Assembly: GCF_002878395.1 (NCBI RefSeq)
Contig: NC_061115.1
Location: 94,021,678-94,085,677 of the forward strand
Reading direction: 5' to 3'
Source: Capsicum annuum
Taxonomy: Eukaryota; Streptophyta; Magnoliopsida; Solanales; Solanaceae
Length of the DNA stretch: 64,000 nt
Part shown: piece after piece, positions 23,940-36,049 of the stretch
Layout: the number at the start of each line of letters is the position of its first letter
Position numbering within the stretch: the stretch's first letter is position 1
The notes under the pieces: generated by a model
Told to the model about the DNA's origin: nothing
Seen by the model: the letters and a program-made list of their open reading frames with translations, nothing else
The model's database searches: none
Program-made: the position numbers and the translations under genes

Positions 23940-25364
23940 TGGAAATGAAGGAGAAGCAAGATAGGGATCCTAGTTTGGTCAGACTGAAGGAGTCAGTTAA
24001 GGGACAAAAGGTAGAGGTTTTCTCCCAAGGGGGAGATGGCATGTTGAGATTGTAAAGTAGATTGTATATTCCGTGTGTTGAGATCTGAGGCAGAGGATTT
24101 GGCTGAAGCGCATAGCGCGTGATATTCTATTCATCCTGGTACGACCAAGATATACCGTTACTTGTGGGAAATCTATTGGTGGAATGGTATGAATAAGGAT
24201 ATAGTCGAGTTCGTAGCAAAGTGTGCAACGTGCCAACAGGTTAAAGAGAGCACCAAAGACCTGGTGGTGTGATGTAAGAGTTATAACCACTTGAAAGTGG
24301 GAGGTGGTGAATATGGACTTCGTAATCGGGTTGCCTCTTTCGCATCGTCATCATGATTTTATTTGGGTTGTTGTAGATAGCTGACTAAGTTCATGTATTT
24401 CTTGCCCGTGCATATGTCTTATATAGCTGAGGATTATGCTAGATTGTATATTAGGGAGTTAATCAGTCTATACGGAGTTTCCTCGTCTATCATTTCGGAT
24501 AGGGGCACTCAATTTACTTCTCAGTTTTTGAAGGCGTTCTAGCAGGGTCTTCGTACCCAAGTCCTTTTGAGTTCTGTTTTTCATCCGCAGACAGATGGTC
24601 AGGCTGAGAGTATTATTCAGACCCTGGAAGATATGTTGAGAGCATGTGTTCTTGATTTCAAAGGTAGTTGGGATGAGCATTTGCCATTAATAGAGTTTGC
24701 CTATAATAATAGTTACCATGCTAGCATCGGTATGGCACCAGTTGAGGCCTTATATGGTAGGAGATGTAGATCACCCATAGGTTGGTTTGAAGTGGGTGAA
24801 GCTGCCGAGACTGGGCCTAACGCAGTTTTTGAAGCTATGGAGAAAGTTAAGTTGATTAGAGAGAGGTTGAAAACCGCCCAAAGTCATTAAAAGTCTTATG
24901 CCGATGTGAGAAGAAGAGATCTTAAGTTTGAAGTAGGCGATTTTTTATACTTGAAGATTTCACCCATAAAAGGGGTAAAAAGGTTTGGTAAAAAGGGGAA
25001 GCTTAGTCCCCGTTATGTTGGCCGGTATAGAGTCTTGAGACGTGTTGGTAAAGTGGGCTATGAGGTTGAGTTGCCCGCAGAGTTGTCAATTGTTCATCCT
25101 ATTTTTCATGTCTCCATGCTTAAGAAGCATATTGGTGATTCCGTTGTAGTAGGTCCTTCAGAGAATGTCGCTATTCAGAATAGTCTTTCCTTCGATGAGA
25201 TTCCTGTTGAGATCCTAGATTTTCAAATCCGTAGACTAAGGAGCAAAGAAGTTCCCTTGGTCAAATTTTTGTGGCAGAACCAGTCTGTTGAGGGTGCTAC
25301 TTGGGAGGCAGAAGCAGACATGCGAGTCAAGTATCCGCACCTCTTTTCCATAAGTTTGGATTAA
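23940..25364 (+). pseudogene. Chromovirus C integrase and chromodomain
   Basis: The integrase N-terminal part (24,060-24,560) is frameshifted. The core resumes at 24,567-24,890 (VFHPQTDGQAESIIQTLEDM, LIEFAYNNSYHASIGM, YGRRCRSPIGWFEVGE). 24,906-25,364 is a clean 152-codon frame: DFLYLKISPIKG, YEVELPAELSIVHPIFHVSM, then a chromodomain (VEILDFQIRRLRSKEVPLVK, GATWEAEADMRVKYPHLF). The GERSIVHP-like boundary and chromodomain are complete here, unlike C2. Confidence 0.85.
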
Positions 25365-25572
25365 TCTAAAGGTATTATTATTCCTTAATTCAGCCCTTCT
25401 AATCTAAAGTTTAGCTATATGCATCTATCCTTGTATGAGTTTTTGCAATTTTCGAGGCATTCAAGAGTTTAGAGAGATTTTGAGCCCATTTTAGCAACTT
25501 GCTTCAGCTATGTGTACTCAGTTTTTCCTGTGTTCTTAGTCTAACTAGGGACATTCGAGGACGAATGTTTCC

Positions 25573-25582
25573 AAGGGGGAGA
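25573..25582 (+). other. Polypurine tract of chromovirus C
   Basis: AAGGGGGAGA directly precedes the 3' LTR start and would prime plus-strand DNA synthesis. Confidence 0.75.
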
Positions 25583-25622
25583 TATTATAAAACCCCGCAA
25601 AAATTCTCTTGTAGAATAAGCC

Positions 25623-28600
25623 TGTAACGCCCTGATTTTCTGAACTGAAATGCTATACGGTGCTCATGACCCCGAAGGACCAGAAGCTAACCTATGACTG
25701 ATATCTGGACCCGTAAACTGCATAATATCTCATAAAATATGCAGAAACATAAACTGTAAGGCCATAAGGTTCAATACTGATACATATCTGAAAAAACATG
25801 GTATAACAATACTAAAAAGAAACATAAATACTGACGTCTGAACATTTAATCTGACATCTAGTCCGAAAGCCTCTAACTGAACTGAATAATGAGTTGAAGG
25901 AACATATCTCCAACTAACTCCATGAACTGAAAAACTAATCTGAAATACTATAATAAAGTAATAATAATATTATCGTCGAATGAAGAGGATCACTGACTGC
26001 TAAAATCTGCAATGCTACTACTGCTCTGAAACTCGTGGCTCTATACTTATGGCGTCAAATAAAACACTATAGCGCAAATGCGTCAGTACGACTAAATGTA
26101 CTAAGTATACGAGTGAGGTAGGTTAAATGCAAAGGGTTTTATATGCATGAGCAATGCTGACTTATATGAACGTGAGAATACATACATACATACATACATA
26201 CAGAACTGCAACTAAACTCGTGGTGATACTGACTACTGAGTCTAAATACTCACAACATGAGTTTACTGATGCTGAGATACTGAATGACTGAGTTTACTGA
26301 TATTGAGATACTGAATAACTGAGTTTACTAATATTGATATGTAATTCACAAATAAGTGAGGAACTGATACTGTATTACTGAATACTGGGAGACTATTACT
26401 ATATTACTGATAAAGAAATAATTATTTCTAATAGTTCTGATTATGAAGAACTGATTTGACTGACCATATATAACAGTCCTGAAACTGAGCTCGTGATAAC
26501 ATGACTACTGAGTATGAATACCGATGACATGTATTTACTAATAACATATCATGAATGATAACTGAATTCTGATAACTGATATATCTGATAACATGAGTTC
26601 TGATAACTGATAGCATAAATGACTGTATCTGACAGTCCTAAATCTGATGGAACTACCTGAGTTCCGTACTGTATCTGATTTGACTGTATTTGACAGTCCT
26701 GATATCCTGAAGAACTATCTGAGTTCTTTTACTGAGACTGATACTGAAACTATGGGAAGTAGTTATCTAACCGACATGCCCCAAATACGCTATAATAGCA
26801 AAGTTGGGGGCCAATGTCTTCCCTGATTGGAAAGGTGTCAATACCGTGCCACTTGTAAGGACAAGCTGTGAGTGACCCTCATCTGGCAGATACTCTAATG
26901 AGAACGGAAGGAACCCTTATCTAACAAGTTAAGCCAACTCATCTACCTTCAACTGACATGTATTGATATCTCAACCTATGCTGGCTATATAGTTCTGGAA
27001 CACAAGGACTGCTTCTAAGAATCACACCCTCTACTGGCATGTGAGTTCCCATCCTTGGGTTCGCTTGGTGCTGAATCCTACTCCCAACTAAATGACACTG
27101 AACTGATTATACTGAACTGATTTCCTAGTTCATACTAGAATTAACTGAACTATTACTGATTGTTCTATTTAACTGAACTGAACATAGACTAAGTTTATTG
27201 AGTTTCGATGACTAGCAGAACACTACTAATATTTGAACTGAATATTGAACTAAATTGTACTGATACTGAGATTTACTGAATTCCATAGACTGGCGGAATA
27301 TTACTGAGATTATGTAGATTACTGAGTACTAAGTAAAACTGAACTGATACTGCCTTTACATGAGTTTTCCTGAGTCATAAGACTGACTGAAGTCTACTGA
27401 ACATGGCTTGACTGAGAGTATCGTGAAAACATGACATGGCTCTAAGCACACAACTATATTTTTCGGGTACAAGTACCCCTAGGACTCGATAGAAGGAAAC
27501 TGACACTTCTTGACATTCTTGAATACATGATCAATATCAACTATTCATAATAAAATAAGTTGGGGATTTCATGAAGTACATGGTTAACGTAATCTTGTTC
27601 ATGGTAGGAATGTATATAATCAAGATCATAATTTTATACTCTAACATCATGAAATTCCAACAACATATTCATTGTACAACAATAGCATGTAAGCCATTCA
27701 AGCATGAGGTCAATGGCATGAATTCACCTTTTAGGCCATCTTAATCCATACTACATGTTTCTTGTTTCTCTTAAACATTTAATCAAACACCTTTCATGCA
27801 CAACTTAGGCATAGATGAAATCATAAAATTTTCACAAAGTATAAATCACCAAATTCATGGACTTCAACTTATATTTCAACATAGTTTCATGATTTCACAT
27901 AAAGATCCCAACTTGGGAACCATTCAACACCAACAACATGATCATCAACGTCCAACTTGCAATTTCAAGAACTCAACATAAAGTTCATATGAATAATATT
28001 ACAAAATAAATTAGTTTTCAGGATCCTTCAGATAACTCATGGAATTAAAAACTCAATTTAACATCATCAACATGAACATAATCATCCCACCATAAAATAT
28101 TCATGATACATAACTTAAAACTTGATTTCTTGAGCTCCATGAATGAACACTATGCATACCTTAGTTCTTGATTTTAGGAAGATTGACGGAGAGAATTGCT
28201 TGAACTTGGATCTTCTATGGAAACCCTTTCTTGAGTTCTTGAGAGAAAATGGAAGAAAAGAGTATATTTTGCTTTAAATGAGTCTTAATCCCGTATTTGG
28301 GGTATATATAGGGGTGGAGGATGACCAAATTACCCCTAAGAAAAAAGAAAAAGATGAAGTTGTCCCTCTGTTAATAGTTTTGATAGGCTGTAGTAAATTG
28401 ATCATATCTTTTTACTCAGATGTTAGATTTGGATGAAACCAATTTCATTAGAACGAAGACTCAAAGAGATTTCCATTGATATATATATCAGCTTGCACGG
28501 TTCATTATATACAAAAAGTTATGATCATTTAAAGTTGACCCTGAAATACTGAAAAAACTGGGTACAAAGGCAATGAGAGGGCTCTGTGGCTCAAACACCT

Positions 28601-28867
28601 TTAGCTATTGGTTCGGGCAACCAAACATGCCCTTACACTATTATAAAAATTCTGAAACTCATCCGGGATGTACTAAGAGTTTGACCGATCGTAACACAAC
28701 TTGAAAATCAAAAAACGGAGGTCGGAAAGGTCACCAAATAAATCCCCAAAGTTTGGAAGTATAAAAATGAGACTAAGTCTTGAGAACTTAGCAAAATATT
28801 CTAAGTGTTAGAGCTTGTAAAGCTTAATGAGCTGAATTTTAGGCTTAGGATTTTACGGGGTCTTACA
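25623..28867 (-). mobile_element. Solo LTR of family B, 3.2 kb, nested in C 3' LTR
   Basis: Bounded by TG (TGTAACGCCC) and CA (GGGGTCTTACA), with perfect 5-bp target duplication AAGCC at 25,618-25,622 and 28,868-28,872. Read on the minus strand it starts TGTAAGACCCCGTAAAATCC, a typical start for plant Gypsy LTRs, and carries a TATA motif (CCCCTATATATACCCC, 28,302-28,317) at a plausible promoter distance. No internal domain was found, so a solo LTR is favoured, although 3.2 kb is long. The central part is rich in ACTGA. Confidence 0.75.
26170..26200. repeat. CATA microsatellite
   Basis: About seven consecutive CATA units lie inside the family B LTR. Confidence 0.8.
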
Positions 28868-31495
28868 AAGCCTTAGGGCGTTTCAAGTGAGGCGTGATTC
28901 CGGCCCTAAAATATTGAGAAGTGACTTCCTAAGTGAGTATCGTGTTAACTATATAGAATTTCCCAAATTTCGACTTTTTATCACACGGAAAATTTGATAA
29001 GCTTTCCGTCGATATAAGATTCGCCTAAATCTAATACCCAGGTAAGAAGTTATGGCTAATTTAAATCCTAGTCATAAAACAGCGTCATTTTAGAGCTTAG
29101 CGCATCACAAAGAGGGTCTATTTGACAATTGTCAAATTCCAGTGGAACTCCGCAATAGTGGCGCATTATAGAGGACTCCAATTTCTCAATAGTCAATTTC
29201 TAGTAGCCTAGCACGATTGTGACTTATCACGCTGAAGTTCCAGGTCCCAACCAGTAGGACAACGTGATGGCTCCGCGTCGAGATAACTCCCAGATTCCCA
29301 TTTGTCAATTTTCAGTGAGCCACCGCGATAGTGGCTCATCGCGGTGGCCCATAAAATCAGGTTCCCAGTTTAATTTTTCCAGCTTTGTACAAAAGTTAAA
29401 AAGGGCACTTTGGACTTTTTCAAGCCTTTTAAACGGTGTAAAAACCAAATTGAAGTTATTTACAAGCATTCTATGAAGTTTTACTCAAGTTTTCTCTCAA
29501 CAAAAACCCTAAGTATCCAAAACCTCTTCCAAGAATCTCAAGAATCCACCATAGATTTTCTAAATTGAGTCAAGATTCAAGGTTCCCAAGTCAAGGGCTT
29601 CAAGAACCCTCATTCAAGAGTACGGATAGAGTTCCAAAAATGAGAGTTAGCTTCTAATTCAAGGTATGTGGGCTTTTGAACAAGGGAAATCCTTTTACCC
29701 TTGTGCCCAAAGGCTTATTCAAACTACAATGCTCTGCAATTTATGATATTTTACATAAAATTGAATTGCAATTTTTCACCCATCATTATCGATTATAATA
29801 TTTTGATGCTTCCCATGAATTGAGAGTCTAATGGCATGATTTTCACATGTTTTCTTGAGAAATTGCAGCTGGGTCTATACCCCATAATTTTAATCCTTGA
29901 GAAGTTAATAGTTGAAGTGTTTGAAACATTGAAGTATATGAGTATGTTGAGATTTTGAGATAAATTGCTGAAATTTTCAGATTTGTACATGAGTTATGAA
30001 TCTATATGCTACCTATTATGCTTTTGATGAGTTCTAACTTGAGATTGAATAATGGATTATTAAGCCCTGCTTGAGACTTGAGATTTTATGAACTATTGTG
30101 CTATAAGCACCTATGATTTGAGTATTCTGAGATTATTGAGAAATGTTTTGACCTAATGGTCATTGAGTTTTGAAATCCACTCTACTACATGAGATTATAG
30201 ATTTGATTATTGGGTTCTTATTGAACCATGAGATTATTCTAAAGTGGATTTTCATCAGATGAGCGAGATAAACTAAAGGGAGTAGTATTTAGCACCGAGT
30301 TGGTAAGTTACCATAATTTCTTACCCTAGAACTATGTGCCACCATAGGTTTGAGATTTTAGGCCTGAGGCCAAGATGATTGGGCCTGAGGCCGAGAAAAG
30401 TGATCACTGAGTTGGGGTTATACTACTTGGCAAGAGTATGATGCCTCTTTCCAACGTGAGGTCTGTTTTTTAGGAGGACAAAATATTGGACTCCATGTAG
30501 CTCGCATGGTTTATGTCGGTTAAGAATCTCCCTTAAAACTAAAGCTTTGAGATAAGATATTTTTCTTTAAAACTAAAATACTTTCACTTGATATGAGTAT
30601 TTTTCCCTAAAGCTTGTAATGAGATATTTTCCTAACGTGAATGAAATACCTTCAAGTATGTTCCAAAGTTATATGATTCCGAATTCCAAGTATTTGAGTT
30701 CAAAAGAGTTATGAGTTCTTGAGCATTGAAGAAGTTTTACTCTCCATAAGACATATGCATGAGTTGAAAGTATTGCTTAAAGTTTCCTTTAGCCTCGAGT
30801 GATGAGAATAAGAGAAAAGTACAAATTTCAAAGCTTAAAGTATAATGACTCACGAGATTGTGTTAAATGTTCCGTTTTACATGATTCATGAGCTTTGTAT
30901 TTTATACTTATTCAAGCCATGTGAGTCATTACTTATTACATGTATGATTTGATTAAAAAGTATTGATATTGTTTTATATAAATGCATGCACCCCCACATA
31001 CTCAGTACATTCTCAAGTGTTGATCCACATATACGTCTATGTGCTACATTGTCTTATAATGTAGGTTCAGGTGCTCAGTTCGAGCCTCGTCAGTGATTTT
31101 TGAGTGCCTCTATCTACATTTCTACAGTAGTGAATCCTCGTGATTCGAGTACCTATATTAAGACATCTCAGTATTTGAGAGACTATGTTGTTATTTCCAG
31201 TTCATTTCGAGTCAGTGGGGGACCTATCCCAATGGCTCTCTAGTTCATGGATTGGTAGAGGCTTTGTCAGACTAGTTATCAGATTGTGGCTGTGTTGAGG
31301 TTTCCAGTATTATGGTCGTTTGGACCTAGTATTTTCTCCGTATTTCCTTTCATATGATATGACTATGCTAGTGTTTGAATTATTTCATCTTGAAATGAGT
31401 GCTATTAGTAGAAACAGGCTCAAAGGGTTAGCTTGGGGCTCCTTGTAGCCTTAAGCACCATGTGACGTCCTGGGAGGCGATTTTGGGCCGTTACA

Positions 31496-32537
31496 CTATC
31501 ATACTATAATGGAACTTTTTCCTTCATATAGGCATTTAATCAAACACATGGGGAGCATACTTTGGTTATACCATCATCTATATATCTAATTATCATGGTT
31601 GCATAAATAAATTTGCAATTTGAAGGGTTTATCCTTAATATTATGCAAATCATCACAAACTAGGATCAATCATTAGAACATATAATTTAAAACATGAATC
31701 AAAACCCCACAACAACATGGATATGAATTTCAATTCAGCTAAATCCTAAACATTCATAAATACACAATCTTAGATTTTTAAAAGAGATTCTTGAGCTTCA
31801 TGGGTGAAAGGGGCCCATGAATCAACACTTGACATACCTTGATTGTGAGTTTCTTGAAGTTCTTGGACTTGAAGAACTTGAATCTCTTAGTTTCTTAAAG
31901 AAGGGTTGGGATCTTGTTCTTGGGGATTAATCTTTAAGAGAAACTCTAATTTGGTCTTGTAGATGAATAATGAAGTTATGAGCCCTGGTTTGGTATAATT
32001 TGGTGTTAAAAGGGGTGAAAAAGACCCAAACACCCTTATAAAAATAGCTTTAAATTACTAAACGGGATCTGTGATGGCTTGGACGATGGGTCGTCGCTGG
32101 CTCGACGACCCGTCGACCTTCCCGTCGTACTAGGCCAGAATGTGATCTTTCTGCCTTGGTTGCGACGGTTTGGGCGACGATCTATCGCTAGTTCGACGGT
32201 CCGTCAGCCATTCCATCGCGCCTGGCCAGAAAGTCGACTCACTGCCTCCGCTGCGATGGTTTGGGCGATGGTTCATGGCTAGATCGATGGTCCGTCGGCC
32301 CTTTCCGTCGTACCTGGGCGGTTCAGACTGCTTTCTATATTTCGGCTATAACTTTCTACCCCGATATCGAATTTAGGCGAATTTGATACCGATGGAAAGC
32401 TTATTCAATTTCCCACACAACAAAAAGTCAAAATCTTGAAAATTGCATATGTATAAAAGTGGATTCATCCTTTAAAGCAAGTCTTTAACATTTTTGGGAC
32501 GATTTTTAAGCTAGGTAGAAGTACGGGGTATTTCACA
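31496..32537 (-). repeat. Gypsy LTR E (partial) with 91-bp triplicate
   Basis: The right edge at 32,537, read on the minus strand, begins TGTGAAATACCCCGTAC and is preceded by a purine-rich GAGGAGATAT (32,538-32,547), as at a 3' LTR start. The left part runs to the end of element C at 31,495. The other LTR boundary was not found. No protein family is recognisable; the frames 32,079-32,282 and 32,170-32,376 read through the tandem repeat only. Confidence 0.5.
32073..32335. repeat. 91-bp tandem repeat, about 2.9 units
   Basis: Units start at 32,073, 32,164 and 32,255, each with GATGGTTTGGGCGATGG-type starts followed by TCGACGGTCCGTCG-type dyads and CCTGGCCAGA-like endings. GC-rich compared with the surrounding AT-rich LTR. 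Confidence 0.75.
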
Positions 32538-34440
32538 ATATCTCCTCTACGACATATTTCTCGGGGAGGGTTTTAAAAACGTGCTACTAGTGTTACTCAG
32601 GTGTTGCCACTGTGGTACCAATGTTTCATGAATGAGTATGATATGAGTATGGAATGCTCATAATCAGTCATAATGAGTGTTTTCATAACCAACCACATGA
32701 TATATTTCCACAACCAACCACAATAATACATTTCCACAACCACATGAGCTAATATCTACTCATTATTTCCGTTTCATCCATGAATTTTCATGTCTCATAT
32801 GTCAATAAAGTATGAATACAATCACAATACACCAATGGTACCCCATTAAGTATTTTAACAACACAATATAATTATTCACATGTATTCAAGGCTATCAATA
32901 TCACATAGGACCCCTCACAGTCACACATATCACATAATATGTTAATTTTGACAATTACATCACATATAGGCCCCCACGGGCACAAATAGGCCCTAACGGG
33001 CACAACACATAGATAATCATTTTTTTCATGATTAGTTCTCACCCTTAACATACATTTTGTACCATCATTTACTACCCAACCCAGTCTAAAAAAAATTCAG
33101 TTATAACTTACCTCAAAAGCTGAAATACCGTAATTGAGACTTTGCTCCCAAAGCCTTACTCCTCACGAATGGTCCCGAACTCCACTAAAAATATCAAATA
33201 TAAAATTTACATATCAAAATAAAATCAACAACACACATATTGACTAGTTTTGATTTGGGATCAAAATGGACCCTCAAAATGAATTTTAAAAAAAGGACAA
33301 AATCATAAGTTTACTTTAAAAATATGTTTCCCATATTTTTAGGAACCTACAGCTAAAAATCTAAGTCAAATCGAGATTCAAATCGAAGAAAAACTATTTT
33401 TAAGCTTTACCGGGTAAAATCTTTGAAACTCGGGTTAAAATCAAGAATTAGAGTTGTTTTGAAGGTTAAATTGATTAAAAACTAGTAATTATAAGATTAA
33501 AATATTAGTCAAGTGAAAAGAAGTGAATTTGGGGTTTAAAATCAAGCTCTAAGATTTTTGGGGTTTGGAGAAACTAATCAAGAAATGACTAAGAAAAGGA
33601 TGAATTCTTACCTTAAATCCGTAATAGAATCAAGAAAAAGATTTTAAGCTAGCTTCCCAAGCTCCCACAAGCTTAACTCCCACACTATTTTAGGGTTTAA
33701 CTTTCAAGAGGTTAGATGAAAAATAAGCAAAATAGTCCAAAAAGCTTCAATTAATAAAGCAGAAAAATCTGCACTAATTTTTTTCTAAGCTTGGACGGAC
33801 TTCGACGGGGTGCCCGAGATTTGTTCGGAGTCCGATGTACACAAAAAAACTATGTAACCACACTAAATTCGATGCTCTAAACTCAATGACGATATTAGAT
33901 TTTTTGAAAAAATATCATTTTTACAAAGATGATCCCTGAAATTACAATTTTCCAATTCGAGGGCCGAAATGAGATTTAAAAGACATAAAATCACACCAAA
34001 CATGTTACCACCCTAAAATCGACGTTCTGAATCTGCCAGCGAAGTCTCATTTTCCATTCAAGGTCATTTTGACTAAACATGGGTCCCACACCCATATTTC
34101 CAATTTTTTAATTTTCTGACCAATAGGTCGAAATGAGCTTGGGTGCATCGAAACCCGAACAAAAGGTCTGCCTAGCCTAAAATTGATATTTCGGAGCTGC
34201 TGACGCAGTTCATTCAGCCATCCATTGCACGGATTGAAAAATATCCACATATGTCTAAAATAAGGCTTTCGAAGTCATCAAAAACCACAATATCGTATAA
34301 ATGGTACCAAAATGTATCGAAAATCATGCCAATCACCCCATACTCCAGAAATACCATAATGCAACTACAGGGAGGGGTAAAACAGTCAAATCATATAAAA
34401 ATACACAATTTATATATTTTATAAAAAAGTTGATCGTTAC
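32538..34440. repeat. LTR-like tract F, no gene
   Basis: No supported coding frame. It contains GGCCCCCACGGGCACAAATAGGCCC-type short repeats (around 32,965-33,003) and ends at 34,441 with GATCGTTACA, which read on the minus strand starts TGTAACGATC like an LTR. The first hundred bases may be the internal end of element E. Classification is tentative. Confidence 0.35.
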
Positions 34441-35510
34441 ACAACAGATGACAAATCTGTTGCAACAGATAAGTCATCTGTTGAAATAATTTTTATGCTT
34501 TTTCCAATAGAAGAAACAGATAAACCATCAGTTGTAACAATCGGGTCATCTATTGCAACAGATTGGACAACACCAACAAACAACACAAACAAATCAACAC
34601 CAACAACACCAATATTTATATTTACTAATACATCAATATTTATCAACAACACAAACAAAACCAACAACATCAATATTCAACTCCAACACCAAAACATTTA
34701 TCAATATTTACAAATACAACACCATTAACAACACCAACACACATGCACAACAACAACACCAATACACACCTAACAACACCAAAAAAACAAACACACAAAA
34801 TAGTTATGTCAACAAAAAACTCTAAAAACACAACAAACATCAACAAAAAACTCTAAAAAAACACAACAAACACCAACAAATCAACAGTTGTTTAAGTAAG
34901 TGCTAACTTAAACCAACAAAATCAGGGATTTCACAAAACCGATAATTGTTAGATTTGATCACAACAAATGTCTCTGAAAAATTTAAAATTGAAGTTCACT
35001 ATTTGTACAATAATGTTCAAGAATAGGAACTACAATAACAACAAAAAATTATATTTCACTCCAAAAAGATACCATGTTTACATCAATCATATTAAAAGAA
35101 AAAATATCACAAATTAGAATTTTCTTGAGTCTTCATTTCATTTTTAAGCAACAAATATTAAAATTGTTAACCAATACTAGAAGAGAAGTTAACTCAAGTT
35201 TCTTTTTCTTCATAACTAAAAAGTCCTACTTTTTTACCTGTGAAAATCGGAAAGGAACGATGAAGAACTTGAAGCTGTTGTAGCCGGAGAATGCAATCAC
35301 ACTGATATATTGTGGAGGAAATTGACGATTGAAAGTCGAAAAGGAACGATAAAGAACTCGAAACTATTTCGCGAGAGGTTGAAAGTCATCAGAGATTGAA
35401 CATCGCGTCGGTTGATGATGGTTTACAGTAGCCGTTAGAAGTTTGAGAGAGAGAGTTGAAACATTGGAGAGAAAGGAGAGTTTTGTTGTGAGTTAATTTC
35501 TATTTTTTAA
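34441..35510. mobile_element. Unclassified repeat: dyad cluster, CAACAC tract and 5'-exon-like segment
   Basis: 34,441-34,560 carries repeated dyads around ACAGATGAC and ATCTGTTGCAACAGAT. 34,560-34,880 is a low-complexity tract of CAACACCAACA words. 35,200-35,500, read on the minus strand, resembles a 5' UTR: a CT-rich start near 35,490-35,440 and a possible splice donor (TTTTCACAG followed by GTAAAAAAG near 35,240). The frames 34,437-34,673, 34,495-34,728 and 34,553-34,825 follow composition only. It could be the end of a DNA transposon or a decayed gene; I see no transposase. Confidence 0.3.
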
Positions 35511-35528
35511 AAAATTAATTTTTTAAAA

Positions 35529-35575
35529 AAATATTACTCTATCCGTTTTGAAAAAAATGACCTATCTGCAAGACT
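35529..35575 (+). repeat. Stowaway-like MITE end fragment
   Basis: ACTCTATCCGTTTTGAAAAA followed by AATGAC resembles the end of the CTCCCTCCGTTTC family common in Solanaceae. The matching body is found after the Copia-like fragment, at about 36,050-36,235. Confidence 0.45.
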
Positions 35576-35579
35576 CGGT

Positions 35580-36030
35580 CCTTCTTTCTTCTTTCTTAGT
35601 TTAAAGAGAGGAGAGGAAGGAAGAAATGAACGGTTTTTGATTATTTTATTGATGAGATTTTCAATGAAAGCTGAGATGGGGTAAGTGTGAAGAGTTAACT
35701 ATTGCGCTACTTTTATTATTTCTTAGAAGAATGACCTCGGTATACTCCTAAAAAGGCAATTCTCGCTCTACTGAATCGAAATAATGAATCCCGCATTTGG
35801 AATGTTGCTTTTGAGCCGGAGTTTGCTTGTTTTAGTCCATACAACGCCTTTTTGAGTCGACTAACTAGATGTGAAGAAACTGACTGCCTTGACAAAGGTG
35901 GCATGTAAATCCCCTCATGTACTTTTTCAATTCAGAAAAAGATTCCCCGCATCTTACTGGAACGAAGGCTACTTTCTTTCCGTTTCAATTAGAGCTCATA
36001 CAAAAGTAACCTTTTACAGTGGGGTAAAAG
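35580..36030 (-). pseudogene. Short Copia reverse transcriptase fragment, possibly of organelle origin
   Basis: The minus-strand frame 35,904-35,716 contains SRLKKALYGLKQA, the Copia reverse transcriptase motif, followed by a frame-disturbed FSRARIAFLGVYRGHS resembling the later part of the same domain. The surrounding sequence (35,580-36,030) has a higher GC content than the flanks and a look reminiscent of plant mitochondrial DNA, which is known to carry Copia fragments. The mitochondrial origin is inference; a plain nuclear Copia relic is equally possible. Confidence 0.4.
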
Positions 36031-36049
36031 TATTCTCAGATCGATACTA

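Larger units (their letters stand above)
20536..25582 (+). mobile_element. Chromovirus C internal region (Ty3/Gypsy, Tekay/Del-like)
   Basis: The primer site TGGTATCAGATC starts at 20,540 and a polypurine tract AAGGGGGAGA ends at 25,582. Between them are gag, protease, reverse transcriptase, RNase H, integrase and chromodomain in the Gypsy order. A C-terminal chromodomain marks it as a chromovirus; assignment to the Tekay/Del lineage is inference from general resemblance. Premature stops in gag and several frameshifts make it non-autonomous now. Confidence 0.85.
25583..31495 (+). repeat. 3' LTR of chromovirus C, split by a family B LTR
   Basis: The LTR runs 25,583-25,622 and resumes at 28,868-31,495, ending GGGCCGTTACA. 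The two pieces join at the duplicated AAGCC. Removing the insert leaves an LTR of about 2.66 kb. The part 29,435-31,495 aligns with 18,500-20,535. Short frames at 29,264-29,476 and 29,793-29,990 lie in LTR sequence and I do not treat them as genes. Confidence 0.8.

Noticed and set aside
32079..32376. Two overlapping plus-strand frames with Arg-rich repeats
   Set aside because: They are readings of the 91-bp tandem repeat in different phases.
34437..34825. Overlapping frames rich in Asn, Thr and Gln (plus) and Val, Leu, Ile (minus)
   Set aside because: They follow directly from the CAACAC-rich composition; no domain and no conserved start context.
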